The notes beneath the pieces are model-generated. The model saw only the letters and a program-made list of their open reading frames with translations, was not told the DNA's origin and did no database searches. A program made the translations under genes and the position numbers. From positions 1 through 64,000 of the forward strand of contig WEDG01000883.1 in the NCBI GenBank assembly GCA_017591395.1: a stretch of DNA of 64,000 nt. Direction: 5' to 3'. Of this stretch, positions 10,703 to 23,490 are shown piece by piece (the stretch's first letter is position 1; the number at the start of each line of letters is the position of its first letter). The DNA is from Schistocephalus solidus. Lineage: Eukaryota; Platyhelminthes; Cestoda; Diphyllobothriidea; Diphyllobothriidae.

Positions 10703-11290
10703 CGCATACCGTCTACACTAAAAAAATACAACACCCTCACAATCATCATAATATACCTGATAAAATCACGATTTCCTAGAAACAGTGCCTTGGAAGGCTG
10801 CCAGTCTGACGCTTACACCAGACCACGCCGTCGGCCAAGTGTATGAGTTGTGTGTGTCATGTGGCTGACCAGTGGACTAGGATTCAGATTGCGATTTCTC
10901 CTCCATATCCCCTGATTAAGTGAATCCTGGTGTGTGCGTTATGGGGGCCAGGTCATGCTGTAGCGCGCGAAGACGAGGTACGCCGACCCGTCATCAATGC
11001 GCCTACTCCCACATGAGACTACTGACCAGCTCGGATGGTAGTCTGATTGTGGGGGTGGGGGAGAGAGTGAGGTCGAGGCTCAGCGCATTTTCCTCACTAT
11101 AAACAATCTGATGCTCTTGAAACTATCACAGTGCGCTAAAAGCCGTGGCTTGGAATGTTGCCAACTGACGGGATAACGCGGACCGCGTTGTCAGCCCAAA
11201 TGTGTGTTTCGTGTGTAGTGGCTTACTGGCAGACTGAGAGTCAGGCTGCAATTGCTCCTTCTTAATGTGTTCTATATGGCATTCCCACCC
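10703..11290 (+). repeat. LINE-A 3' UTR-like sequence
   Basis: Sequence after the last codons matches that after LINE-A copy 3 (49560-49720), sharing TAAACCACCG, CAATTTCCTA or similar and CTTGGAAGGCTGCCA blocks. The CTTGGAA...TGCCA block with its downstream GTGTGT...GGCT segment occurs twice here (about 10790-10920 and 11145-11260), so the UTR holds an internal duplication. No coding content is recognised. Confidence 0.6.
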
Positions 11291-11990
11291 TGTGGGATCC
11301 GAGCCAGGTGTGGCTGTACGCCCAGGGGCGGCTCCGGCCGCGCCACCCACCTGCACCCTCTCCCATCTCCGGTCTTCTTGACTCTGTCTTGACACCGGGC
11401 TCAGGTGGGGTAGGAGGAGAGATTGCGGTAACTGCAGCGCAAAGCTGCTATCACTTAAAACTAATTCACGTGCAAGTCACCGTCCCTGCACCAACTGGTG
11501 TGGAGAATACGGTGGACATCGTCGAAATCGACAGTTGAAACTGTCGGTGTGTAAATGAGTGTCCCCTAAACGGGCCATGTAAAAGATGCGTTGGACCAAC
11601 ACGGGGGCCACATCAGGGCATGGCAGGCGTTTTTCGGGTGGCGCTCCCATAACGAATGCCGAACATGGTGGAGTGGTGACACTTTCAGTCGCGGTCCCGG
11701 CCGCGCCAGTCACCTGCGCCCTCTCCCATCTCCGGTCTTCTTGACTTTGTCTTGACACTGGGCTCAGGTTGGGGAGGGGGAGATAGTGCGGTAGCTGCTG
11801 TGCAAGACTACTATCACTTAAAACTAATTCACGCGCAAGTCAAATCCCTGCACCACCCTTCTGTTGAGCATACTTTTGACATCGTCGAAATTGACGGTCG
11901 AACTATCGATGTGTCAAAAGTGTGGTCTGGCAGCCTAAAACCTAAGCAGTGCCAGTACAGGTCCACCCATGCTCCCCATGTGTCTTCAGT
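11290..11990 (+). repeat. LINE-A-associated tandem repeat, two units
   Basis: There are two adjacent units, phased by AAAACTAATTCACG at about 11457 and 11820 (period about 363 bp). Each holds the blocks CTCCGGTCTTCTTGACT, GTCCCTGCACCA, a CATCGTCGAAAT hairpin segment, CTAAACGGGCC and ATGCCGAACATGG. Related copies lie at 49722-50310 and 54136-54965, always next to LINE-A, with a fragment near 8110. Open frames across it (11308-11538, 11477-11758, 11752-12000) are not genes. It could be LINE UTR monomers or an independent satellite. Confidence 0.7.
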
Positions 11991-12489
11991 GCATTCTTAA
12001 TGTTTGACCATTTACTTGCCTAATTTCCTACAAGTAAGCAAATTATAATCCTGAAAAAAGTCTCTGAACTTTGGCATCCGAATTTTAACATCCACCCATG
12101 TTGGGAATATGTCTACCTAGGTAGCATTTATATACTACTGGCTGCCTCTTGCCTGCTATTCCACTTAATAATATGGAGATCAGCTGGCACAAAAGCATAC
12201 GTTTTTTCAAAATATAAGAACCTGTGCTCCACAACAGACGTTTTATATTCGCAGATTAGTCTTGGAAGAAAATATAAGTTAAAATTTAAATAGTTGAGCA
12301 TTCAGAAATTAAGAGCCCAAGGTCATTTAACCACTAAAATTCCTTTGGTTCACCTTGAACCTCTTGAGCCTCTGATCTATCAAGCGTACACCACGTCCTG
12401 CAGTAATAAGACTTCGTCTGACGAAATAACATGTCTCTTGCTATATGGAACTAAGACTAATACCATAGAGGCAGTTATCCAGTAATTAG
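11991..12489. other. Unassigned AT-rich DNA
   Basis: I see no recognised gene, repeat or RNA here. Confidence 0.4.
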
Positions 12490-15400
12490 CTCCGAATCGG
12501 AAAAACGGATAAAACGCACGCGTAATTTTATGCTTGGTAATATTCCACAGCATATATCTGCTATCGATGATGCACATTTGTCTCTGCAAAGCTGTGGCTT
12601 GGGATACGGAGTCGTGTACACTAAACGACTGCGCTCGGTCAGTTGTAATGCCAAAGTATTAGTCACTATCTTTCGCTCAAAAGAAGTCAATTACGTACTG
12701 TCAAGGCAGAGGATAAGTAGAAAATTCTATCGGAAATGGCGTTGCACAGTTTCCACATATCTCACTCAAATGCAGAAAAAACAGAAATATTTTAAGCTGC
12801 CAATAAATAACACAGAAACGGCTACTCATGTTGTCATGTTGATCAAGTCGCATTTAATGTCATCTACTGCCTCGACGTCTGAATCCCTAGTTGACTCTGT
12901 ACTCAAGCCGACTATGATTGATCTCGAAGTATCTCAAGACGACGGTACTTCTCTTATTCCCGCACCCATAACAAGTTCACCAGTTACTCCTGGTAAACCA
13001 ACACTGATTGTGAAGTCAAAGGCAAGTCTGACTACCATCTCAGCCAATCGGAAAATCAAATAAATCTAGCATCTCCGCGAAAAATACGCGTTTGCGATCG
13101 TCTGCTTCTCTCCAAAACATCTCCAACCCAACTATCTGCAATTGCCAACTACTCCCAGTCCCTTTTTTGAGGCTGATAAACCAAACATGCCAGCATTCTT
13201 GTCTAGGAGTGGCGCTCCTCTTCAATTCGCAACAGTGCGTCCCTACCCGTAGCATATTCCCTCCATGGTCGTTTTTCCATAAGCATCCTAACGCGCAAGA
13301 TCCTACTGGACTAGTAGTCTTACCTGACCCTCTGCGTAACCTTAATGAGAGTGTTTTGCATTTTCCAGCCCATAAGTTTCCCAGATAAGCCCCAATATCT
13401 AGCTGTGGTGCTCAGTTCCCCTATCTATCATTTCCTTTGAATATCTTAATCCCATTTACCTACACCATGTGCTTGCTATGCTTCAACCATTTATTCAGAA
13501 GCGGGCGGGAGCAACCGTTCCCTATCTTCAGCGGTCAGTCAACCACTGGATGAATTAGCTGACCTCCATCAAAAATAACCACCTTAATCAATTCGCGCTA
13601 AATGCCAGATCCTATACGATCCAGATATTAGTAAAGTGACGGAAACATGGGCAACACCATCCGTAGCTGAATCCGAACTCTATCTTCTACGTTATAATTA
13701 TACTTGAAATTTTATTAACGGTAGCCGTGGTGGAGGGAGTTGTATCTGTATTAAGCAAGCATTCAAATTTCTGCCTTTAGGCCATTTCCAATGTATCACG
13801 TTTGAGGAGAGCTGTTGGCTTCGAATAATCTTAAAAAATAAGTTCTCTTCACCCGATGTATGTGTCTGTGGCCCATCCAATGCCAGTGATGACAAAGACG
13901 TTTGTAGCTCATAGGCATTTCATTCCACGGCAGACTTTAATTTTAAATATTGCTTGATTGCAGGTGATTTCAATTCTCCTGAAGTTAAATGGTTTCCACA
14001 TTCCAGCCCTATAAAGTCTGACGAATAACTGGAGGCCATAGATATCGGCATGTGGAATCATGTTGTCAAATTCCCTACCCGATGATCAAGCATAACTGAT
14101 GTAATTTTTGCAGAGGTTGCCTGCTTTCGACGTTATCATCTTTAGACGCACACAGGAGTTCAGACCACGATATCGTTGTTTCCACAGTACAATTCGCATC
14201 GGATGAAACGTCTTCCTAAATATACAGATTTTTATATTTCCGATCCACCTTTTTGACAGAATTATTGATACATATTTATTCCCACGACTGGTTTGATTTT
14301 CTTTTATAGCAGGATGTGCAAACTTGTAACGGTATGCTGTACGAAAATTTAGATCCACATATGTATCGTTTCGTTCACCGTAAAAGAAGTAGTAATGTCA
14401 TGGATGAAATTTAACTCCCTTAATCTATTCAAGGTAGGTTATAAAACTCTCTCGTCGTTTTAATCTTCCAAAAGGAAATTTTCTGCCAAGGCTATCCAAA
14501 ACAGGTTGCGCGTAAATTAGGTCAAAATTGTTGAATACCGTTCGTCATGTGTCGCGATACTTCTTATCGCGCAGACTAGGAGCTCTTAGAAAAACACTGA
14601 ACCCTATCTTTCGAGACGCCCTTGGAAATCCTATAGTTTAGGACACGTGGTGGACTGAGAGTTTTCTTGTCCAGAAAAATTATCGAAAATTACACCGCTC
14701 TCCCTACCGACCATCCAGGGATGGACAGGTCCTATGCTCCAAACCACGAATTTCACCCTCTGGGATGTAGCCGTAGCCATTCAAATTTTCATTAATCACA
14801 TTGCTTTGGAGCAGCTTGCATACCGGCCAGTATTATAATGGCGGATTCTACTGATATTCTCCCGTCCCTTCTGTGATAGATTTTTGAAGAAGCTCTGGGA
14901 AGTAAAATCCCACTTCACTGCGGAAAGACTCGTACATTGCTCAACGCCAAACACGGCCAATCTTCGTCATTTGCAAACTTTGGGACAACCAGGACATTAC
15001 ACGCAGATTCGATGAACTTGGAGACATTGATCGCAAAAAGATGATATATCACTTAACAAAGAACATCCTCCTGAGTGCTGCTGAGCATGGGTTCTTCAAA
15101 ACAAGGTCCTGTGACACATGTGAGCTCTGATTGTTTGAACATGTTCGAAAATCTAGGGACCATAGTTTTGGTTTTCGATTTTACAATTGCTTTTGATCAT
15201 ACTGACCATGCTTACTTTCTCTTTTAACTTTATCTTTCGTTATATGTGGGAAACTTCTGAACTCGATATTTTCTTACCTGGCTTCTTGCACACAAAAGGC
15301 CAAGAACTCCAATGTTCTTGCCGACCCCGCAGTGCGAGGTGGGGTGTTATTCTGGGTAGTGTTCTTGACTGGCTCCTATTTTACCTGTTTTGCAATTATG

Positions 15401-16060
15401 TACAAAGTTTAGTTCAGAATGGTAGGCCCTCTATGTATGCTGAGGATTAAAAAATTGTCTTAAAGATGCAAACCGGCAGAGCGCAACACCGTGCTCACAA
15501 TCTCATAAAAAGCAAATTTAATGCCTCTGCCCACTGGTGCTGCACATGACGCCTTTCCCGTTCTTGGCACAAATGCTCCGTTATGGTTGTTGACGACGAT
15601 AATAAGCCTTTAACTTTGCATAGATGGTCACGACCAAATTCGACTAAAGTTGTTAAGCATCTGGGCATATCATATTCCAAACGGTCTGTATTTGTCAGAG
15701 CATTGCGCCAAGATCTTCCCAAGCACGCAGAAAACTATCGATATTAAACTCCGCCTTTATAAAATGTAGGTTAGGCCTTTTAAGGGAGTACTGCTCGTTT
15801 CTATTTTGCCTTCGGCGCGATGGTGAACGGAAGAAAATAGAATCTGTCTAGCATTTCATTTTAAAAGTGTCTTATCTTTGGAGCATCGTAATCTGGCGTA
15901 TCAACAACGTTATGAGCTTATAAAAATTGATCTATTATGATTTCGCCGCTTACCGAAGGTACTTCTTTTACTGTTTAAGCTTTAAAACAGTTGTTAAATT
16001 TAACCCCCTTCCCACTGCGAGTCAACTTGACCACTCGCGGCGCGGCAGTCATCACAATGT
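12490..16060 (+). mobile_element. LINE-F, highly decayed CR1/jockey-like element
   Basis: An ORF1-like stretch at 12530-13063 is rich in Ser/Thr/Lys and has no clear domain. The endonuclease is marked by AGDFNSPEVKW (13960-13992), preceded by a GGGSCICIK block also seen in LINE-E. RT traces are FDFTIAFDH (15174-15197, motif A with Lys replaced by Ile), MYAED (15433-15447, the YADD box with its first Asp replaced by Glu) and a KHLGI block near 15655. Many stops and frameshifts separate the pieces, so it is an old, inactive copy. The 3' limit is uncertain. Confidence 0.7.
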
Positions 16061-17044
16061 CATTTTTTTTCTCCATTAGCACGCATAGTTAAGTTTTGTC
16101 ATTTTTTCGGTAAACGCAATAGCAATATGGAATAAACTAACCCCAGAACATAAAACTCCTGCATACATATTCTTTTGGTTAAGAAAACTTTCATTAGTTT
16201 TCTGCATTCAGAACAACTTCCAGGAATTCTCGATGCCAACATGATCGAATCTGTCTTCCGGTTCAAAGATGTGCGTGGCATCTGAGCCCGATGTCATGTC
16301 TTACCCTGAGGGCAATGATGCTGTCTCTGCAGCCCTCAACCGGTGGATTCTTCGACAGACAGCGAGCAACCGTCCGCCAATGCACCCTTGCCTGGTGCAT
16401 GATCTCGGTTCTCTAAAAAGCCAGAGAGACTGTAAACATACTTTTCTTGGCCCTAACCCTTCCTCGTTCTGAACTGCTATCATCCCACGGGTAGCATTTG
16501 TTTCTCCTGTAAAATATAAAGTGAAGAGAAACGCTTATAGCTATATTCATCCAGGATTAATTGTACACTGCTAGCCCGATCATCTGTGCTTATTTCTTCT
16601 AAGATTTCCTGTACACCGACATTAAATACAATTATATTTTAAACAGAAATCGGCTTACCATTCTACAATTTTGGAAGACATTTGAACGTGAAATGGGGTA
16701 TCAGCCGTCGGGTGCTCTGCCTATTAGTTTTTCGTCGTGAAACGTGTTTAGTTTAAACTCTGAGCAGACAATCTGCCTTGAGTTTTTGCTGTCTGACTGC
16801 TAACCTGCGATCGCAACTGCATAGTTTAGGGTGCTCCGTGTGAATAGCAGAAAGCTCACTAACGTATACGCGAACTTGTTGTGATTTAATTGACAACCCT
16901 TGTTGTTTTTATACAAATGCGGTGCTTTCACCATAGATAATAGAATTTTTAGTTTTAACTTCACATTGATTTAACCAAAGCATGCCCCTCCTCACAACAG
17001 CGCGCAGCTCGTAAATATAAACAAATTTCCTTAGATACTGTGGA

Positions 17045-17190
17045 GTACTGATGACCAGTTCACACGCAAGGACGTTGGCAGTGCGAGGCGGACTATACCA
17101 TTGCACTTATTCACAAATATGGACCTACTCACTGTGCAAACTACTGCTGTCCCATTATTGCGTGCAGTGCCCCGTTGCGATTTGGCCACG
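17045..17190 (+). repeat. Dispersed repeat, copy 1 of a direct pair
   Basis: Blocks GTTCACACGCAAGGACG, GTGCGAGGCGGA and CTACTGCTG recur in the same order and orientation at 18085-18240 (GTTCACTCGCAAGGACG, GTGCGAGGCAGA, CTACTGCGG). The second copy has an extra CA-rich segment. No coding content and no family name. Confidence 0.6.
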
Positions 17191-18084
17191 TTCTTCTTTT
17201 AGTTTTATTTTAACCTTCATTCTTATCTTGCATATATGCTAAGGCACGACTATAAACGGACATTTAGATAACGTTTGAGAAATGATATCAAGGATATGTC
17301 GAGAAAAATTGGGGCATTGGTAGTCGCTGATGCCTTCAACAAGGAGTCAAAGATAACTCTGTCAGGACGCAGGCCAACACTCCACGAAGATAATAAAGCA
17401 TGCCTATAATTGAGCTTTCAGACATGCTTGATCATGAAATACGATTAGAGCTTACTGTTTTCAACGTCTTAATGAATGATGAATTCCCGGCTAGCGTCAA
17501 TTTCAAAGAAAAACGGAAAAGAAAAGATAGTACGGCTTGTTTTTGATCACATAATAAACATATCGAAAAAAGAACTGTGCGCAATCTGGAACACAACAGG
17601 GTGTGCTGCCACATACGAGCCTCGAGACAGGTTAAGAGCGCGACACACGATTGGACTGGATGTGATCAGGAAGGCCCAGGGTGTACAAGGCCCAATTGAA
17701 CATTAAATGTAACTGTTTGTTAGTCCTAACAAGATCTGATTAAGCTCCGCTCTTTAAGCACCACTCCCGGATTCTTACTGCCATCAGGCCGGATGACAGT
17801 TAGATTATCGTATATTATGTTTTGTACGCTACATTATATAATAAATTACATTAAAAAATTAAAAGACTTCAACGTAAAGTAAATTCTTTGGTGTGAGCAG
17901 TGAAGTAGCGTAAGTTAATTGCAAACTGTAGGTGAGGCTGACTGTTAACGTTAAGCGCCATATCGCATCAATTTGCCGTTGTTTTCATAGTGACTAAATG
18001 GATAAAACCCGCTATAAATCGGACAAACTAGTCGTGATTATCCACAGCGACGCGCTGTCGCCTCACTATGAAATAGCTACTAGG

Positions 18085-18240
18085 ATAGTGTGCCGGTTCA
18101 CTCGCAAGGACGGTGGAAGTGCGAGGCAGATTATACTAAGTAGTGAAAAATTTCATTGCATTGTTACACATGCACGCACACACACACACACTTACACAAA
18201 TACACGTGCTCACTGCGCACACTACTGCGGTTTCATGTTT
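18085..18240 (+). repeat. Dispersed repeat, copy 2 of a direct pair, with (CA)7
   Basis: This is the partner of 17045-17190, about 1.04 kb downstream. It contains the microsatellite at 18177-18190, which is absent from the first copy. Confidence 0.6.
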
Positions 18241-20482
18241 GTATCAAACTTGCTTTTAATTTATGGACAACGTTTAGTATATATTTCTCTAGTCGTAAGC
18301 CCAGTCTACGCATTCGCCTTTATTTAATGTGCCTTGCGTCGATGACTCTTCTCCTTCTTGCGCCATTGTTTCTAAGTGTCTGCGCATGGTTGGAACCAGT
18401 GTATGGGACAGTTATTCCACAGAAGGAACTTCAGCACTCCAAGAATGTTCCTCCAGCCGGTTTCAACACTAACTGGCATCCCTCCGTCACCAAAGACAGC
18501 CCGAGGCCAGTGCGGCCAAACGAGAAAACATGACAAATCTGTTGTTGACTTGCTGATGCAAGTTCGTTTGGCGGGTACCTTTTGGTAGTAGCACAAATAA
18601 AAGTAAACTCTCTGCTTCAATAAAAGGTTGTGAAAATTTTAAATATCTCTCTTTTTAAATTCAGTGAATTTCGGTTTCACGCAGGAGGAGCCGGTGTAGA
18701 ACAGAATGACTATGTGGGAAGAAGTAGACGAGATCGCTGCGACAAGGCCAAGAATAACTACTTGTTTCCCAACCCTCTGATTACCCTAAAGTCAGTACAC
18801 ATTTAAATTTCTGAATTTACCGAATGGTCCGTCTTTGGCAATACACAAAGTAATGTCACCTTCCCTTCGTGCAAACCAGTAGCAGAAACGCTTGCTGCCT
18901 TCAGCTCTTGAAATGGATAGCTCGAGTATGCCACAAATGAAAACATTCCGGATATAATGTCCATGAACTAGGTAGCTTCGCCTGTTCGAGCCAGCTCCTG
19001 GAACGAGGTGGCCACCACACACCGCTTAAACTTTACGTCCTCTCTTTAAACTTACCGTAATAGCATTCGAAAGCGTATTAAATTTTCTTTATGGTCGAGT
19101 CTTTTTAACCAGCCGAACTCATATGAAGCTCGTTAATGACCACCTTTTTGTCCGTATCGAACTGAATCAACCAATCACAGCGCGCTCATCTCCTGTGTAG
19201 GTAAATTCCAGGCATCCTATACCTACCTAAAATGAAGTATATATCAACTTTGAAAACACTTTATAGTCACATCACAACTCGAATACCAGTACCATTTGGG
19301 TTAGCCTTCCTTTCATCCTGCAACGTTAACTAGGACCGCGCATGTCCCTCCTTAGTACACTACCGCTGGCTACTTATGTATTCGATTAACCATAAATTCC
19401 CGTCTGCCTACACTTATCGGTAGATAGCAATCGGTGACTTTAATCCTCAAGGAAGTCGAAGAAGGAAAATCCAGATGTACCGGAAAATTTCTTGTTTGCA
19501 GAGAACCACATTTCTCAGGAGCATATGCACTGGGAAGGATAGAGTGAGATACTCTGAAAGTCACAAGGAAAAATTCAAGTCGAATAAGAGGTTCTTTTAG
19601 ATGAATCCTGAATTAATATCTCAGTAAATAGTGGTTGCTCTGGCAATCAGAGCAGTCGCTTATGAGACACAGTCATAAAAGACAGAGTTAACGTTCTTCG
19701 AATTGGGTGCTGTAACAGATTTTTGTATTTTAAGGACCTGTGCTGCGTGCGCGCGTAAACGACATGATAATTTAATTGACACCAAGCAAGGGGTAACTAG
19801 ACGACACAAGGTTTTCAGAAGGCCACAACTACAGCCTTTCCTGCATGGGTGGCAGGCCTTAGATGTAGGCATGCAGGCGAACTCAGTCATTGGGTCCGAT
19901 ACCAACACCAGGTAGTGGACTGACTTGGATATTCCACTAGCCCCGGGGAGGAAAAGGGTGAGTGAGGAAATGCAGCTCTAGAGGACCCAAGCGCAATTCT
20001 CTTTTCAATATATGACACATTTTAAACAAAGGATAATCAACTTATGAAATAAAAATATAAATTTCCTTCATATAAAACTTTGAAGAAAACATGGGCACAG
20101 AAAATCTCTAGAAATAATGTGAAATGCATCCGTAGTTTATCAAATGAGTTTTTCCAGGAGAACAAAAAGACATATGTTCACGAACCATACCACTAGCTAC
20201 CATTCGATCCCAAGCTGGAAAATATTTAAAAGGAATCATTTTTTGTATCCGAGTGGCCCTTTCAAGAGTATTTGCTCAAATTATGCCTGACTTTGAGGAA
20301 CAATACCCGAAAAGAAAGTGGATAGAATAGGTGGGAATGTAGATGTTATTGTAAACGTAAAGTTGGTAAACTGGATCGACAAAATTATGTCAATTTGAAC
20401 ATCAGAAGCAAAACTTTCTCCCTTAGGTGTTAAGCCGGAAAGGAGGACAGCGCTTGTCACACGGGAACTGGTGCGTTAAAAG

Positions 20483-20755
20483 GTGGACATTGCTGCTCTC
20501 AGCGAGACCCCGTTCTCTCAGCAGGGTCAGCTGGAGGAGGTGGGTGCCAGCTACACCTTCTTCTGGAGCGGCCTGCCAAAAGCAGAGCGACACGGCGCTG
20601 GTGTTGCCTTTGCCATCTGGAACGACATCGTGGGATGTCTGCCCTGTCTGCCACAGGGTATTAATGATCTCCTGATGAGCCGCCGCCTACTTCTTTGGGG
20701 AGAACAGTTCACCACCATCATCAGTGCCTATGCTCCTCCCAATGACGATCTCTGA
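20483..20755 (+). pseudogene. LINE-A copy 2, endonuclease N-terminal part
   Basis: About 90 residues stay open and align block for block with copies 3 and 4: DIAALSET, GASYTFFWSGLP, GAGVAFAIWNDIVG, and a final IISAYAPP. In APE-type endonucleases this covers the SET and strand regions leading to the GDFN motif. The chain is cut by a stop just after NDDL. The remaining endonuclease continues in other frames to about 21190. Confidence 0.75.
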
Positions 20756-21317
20756 TATGGCGAAGGACAAATTCTACTAGGATCTGCACGCCCTGCTGGT
20801 GACTGTGCCGAAGGTGGACAAGATGATTGACCTTGGTGACTTCAATGCCCGCGTCGGGACGGACCACGCTGACTGGCAGGGAGTGCTGGGTCCCCACGGT
20901 CTCGGTAGCTGTAACGATCACGGCGTCCTTCTTCTGCGCACGTGTGTGGAAACACCATCTCCTGCTGACCAACATCTTCTTTCACCTTCCGACGCGGGAG
21001 AAGGCCATGTGGTTGCACCCTCGGTCACGGCGCTGACATCTGCTGGACTATATTCGCGTCCGGAGGCGAGATCGACAGGAAGTGCTGGTAACCAAGGCAA
21101 TCCGCGGTGCCAATGGTTGGACAGATCACCACCTCGTCATCTCCCAGATGAGGCTCTGATTGCAACCCCGAAGAAGGCCCCAAGGTAAGCGTCCGCCAGG
21201 AAAGTAAAATACTCTTTTATTAAATTTGTCTGCTCACTGTTTTGATTTCAGCAACCAAATAACCGAAAAACTGGAGGACCTGCATGCTCCAGATGATAAT
21301 GCTACCGTGGAGACACG

Positions 21318-22196
21318 ATGGTGTCAACCGCGAAATGTTATCCAGGTTCACCGCCCTCGAAGTCCTCGGACGCGCACGCCATCAACAACAGGACTGGTTT
21401 TATGAAAATGACGCCAACATCAGCAACTTACTTGCGGAGAACGAATGGACTATACAAAGCCTACATGGACCTTCGGACTGACGCCACCAACGCAGCCTCT
21501 TTCAGATGCCCGCGCCTTGTACAGCAACGGCTGCGGGAGATGCAGGATGTCTGGATGATCTTAAAGGCTGAGGAAATCCAGCGGTATGCGGACCGCAATG
21601 AAATGAAAAACTTATTCAAAGCCATCAAGGCCATCTACGGCCCGTGTATCAAGGGAACCGCACCACTGCTCAGCGCTGACGGCACAGCACTGCTGACAGA
21701 GAAATCGCAAATTCTGAAGCTCTGGGCCGAGCACTTCAGAAAATTCCTTAATTGCTCATCAGCCATCTCTGATGCTACCATTGACCGGCTCCCTGAAGTG
21801 GACACGAACAGTGACCTGGATCTGCCGCCTTCCCAACCAGAAACGATCCGGGCCGTGCAGCAGATTTCTAGCAGTAAAGCACCGGGATCCTATGCAATCC
21901 TACTGGAAGTCTACAAGCACGGTGGGCCCGGGCTGATGGCAGAACTCACAACATTCTTCCAGGATATGTGGCGCCAAGGACAATTTCCTCAGAATTTCAA
22001 AGACGCGACCATCGTCCATCTCTACAAACTAAAGGGGAACTGGCAACTCTGTGATAATCACAGAGGCATCTCGTTGCTCAACATCGCCGGGAAGATCTTC
22101 GCCCTTATCCTTCTCAATCGTCTGAATGGTAACTTAGAGCAGGGCCTGCTTCCGGAAAGCCAATGTGGTCTTCTGCTGACACCGCGGAACAATTGA
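21318..22196 (+). pseudogene. LINE-A copy 2, N-terminal half of reverse transcriptase (292 aa)
   Basis: This is the longest open frame in the window. From about residue 60 it follows the LINE-A RT: RLREMQDVW, EIQRYADRNE, PLLSADGTALLTEK, a SSKAPGSY block (RT motif 1), FKDATIVHLYK, NHRGISLLNIAGKIFA and LLPESQCG (motif 2). It ends after QCGLL by a frameshift; the next codons for RGTIDMIFAA continue in another frame from 22190. The first 50 residues of this frame are out of register with the family. It cannot act as an RT because motifs A and C lie in other frames. Confidence 0.8.
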
Positions 22197-22773
22197 TATG
22201 ATCTTTGCCGCCAGCCAGCTACAACAGAAGTGCCAGGAGATGCGAACTCACCAATACACTACCTTCGTGGATCTAACGAAAGCCTTTGACACGGTGAATC
22301 GCGACGGACTGTGGAAAGTCATGCATGAAATTCGGCTGTCCTGCGCGGTTCACGCACATGGTGCGTCAGCTTCATGACAGGATGATGGCGCGCGTCACTG
22401 TCAATGAGACGGTATCCGAAGCATTCGCAGTGACCAACGGATTGAAGAGGGACTGTGTATTGGTTCTTACCTTGTTCAGTCTCATGTTCTCGGCTATGCT
22501 GATGGACGCCTACCACGATAAGCAGCCTGCGATCCGCATCGCCTACGGAAATGATGGGCAAACTTCTCAACAGTTGGCGTATGCAGGCTTCAACGCGCGT
22601 GTCTACTGGTGCAGTCCATGATTTTTCTCTTCGCGGATGACTGTGCCCTTAACACCGTGACGGAGGAGGACATGTAAAAGACCATGGACCTCTTCGCCAC
22701 AGGTTTGCGCCGATTTTGGATTAACAATCAGCAGAGCCAAAACTGTTGTCATGCACCTCCTCAATCCAAAGAG

Positions 22774-23490
22774 GGGATGTTCAAGTTGGAGTTGAAAAAT
22801 TACCTTCCCATTATATGAAACTGCATTTTGTGTACGGACATGGAAAAACTTATTAAGAGACATTTAATGAAGTATCTGGAGCAGAAGAACATATTATGTG
22901 CTGCCCAGCATGGCTTTAGCCCTGATCAATCATGTCTTTCGAGTGGTCTTTACTCGCAGGAAAAAAAGACAAAAGCCATAGACAAAGGCCAGCCAGCTGT
23001 TGTCAGTTTATTTGAGTTCAAGAAGGCATTTGATGGGTACCTCATCTGCGACGTTTACATAAAATTTGGCAATGTGGTATCCAGGGTAACGTCTTTAAAT
23101 GAATCAAAAGTTTATTGTCATTCAAACGGCAATAAGTACTATGTGGCGTCGCCAAAAACGCTAGGGTAATAGCGGAAAGTGATGTTCGTCAGGAATCAGT
23201 CTTAGGCCATCATTCCTATAAAGGACTGCACTGATAATTGTGACTAGGATGCCATCATATTTGCAGATGATATAAAAATCTGAAAAACCATCAGCTCTTT
23301 TGATGACGCGCAGTAACTACAATAAAACCTTGACAATATGACTGTCTCGTCCAGCATGTTCCTTCTAAGGTTTAAAATACCCAAATACGTAGTTTTATGC
23401 CTGGAATCGGGGAAAAGACGAAGCCCCAAACACCAGCACAACCTGAATAAAAGTATTTGATACAAACAAATGTAGGTCAAGGTCAAGGCA
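22774..23490 (+). mobile_element. LINE-B (CR1-like), 5' part of a split RT
   Basis: A NYLPI...LC.DMEKLI block near 22800 opens RT motif 2. AAQHGFSPDQSCLSS (about 22900), FKKAFDG (23018-23038, motif A) and FADDIKI (23260-23280, motif C) follow. The chain fades near 23490 at a point that matches the middle of the post-RT region. The missing continuation, SDLKPSK...VRPHLEYG, appears on the same strand after the LINE-E copy, at 28876. LINE-E therefore appears to have landed inside LINE-B. Confidence 0.75.

Larger units (their letters stand above)
16061..20424. other. Unassigned region with one repeat pair and a microsatellite
   Basis: No protein family is recognised on either strand. Open frames (for example 17476-17706, 17998-18327, 19703-19915) are isolated and lack splice context or motifs. 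The recognisable content is limited to the repeated blocks near 17045 and 18085 and a short (CA)7 tract at 18177-18190. Confidence 0.5.
20425..22773 (+). mobile_element. LINE-A copy 2: endonuclease and reverse transcriptase, no 3' end
   Basis: Order along the element: AP-type endonuclease (DIAALSET near 20483, GDFNARVG at 20835-20858, TDHHLVIS near 21120), linker, RT with KAPGS (about 21880), NHRGISLLN (about 22057), FVDLTKAFD (22264-22290) and FADD (22630-22641). Frames change near 20755, 20925, 21036, 22190, 22320 and 22620, so no full protein is made. The C-terminal finger tail is missing: the match stops at about 22773, where LINE-B sequence begins. Domain order fits an RTE/jockey-superfamily LINE of the non-LTR class. 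Confidence 0.9.

Noticed and set aside
12530..13063. 177-aa frame as an independent host gene
   Set aside because: It precedes LINE-F endonuclease in the right orientation, is Ser/Thr-rich like an ORF1 tail, and has no domain; it is best treated as part of the element.
18372..18620. Overlapping frames on both strands near 18.4-18.6 kb
   Set aside because: No motif, no splice context, and both strands are open across the same bases.
21185..21251. Calling the 67-bp GT-AG segment in LINE-A a true intron
   Set aside because: Removing 67 bp would break the frame, whereas reading through keeps the downstream NELA frame in both copies. Kept only as a finding to test.
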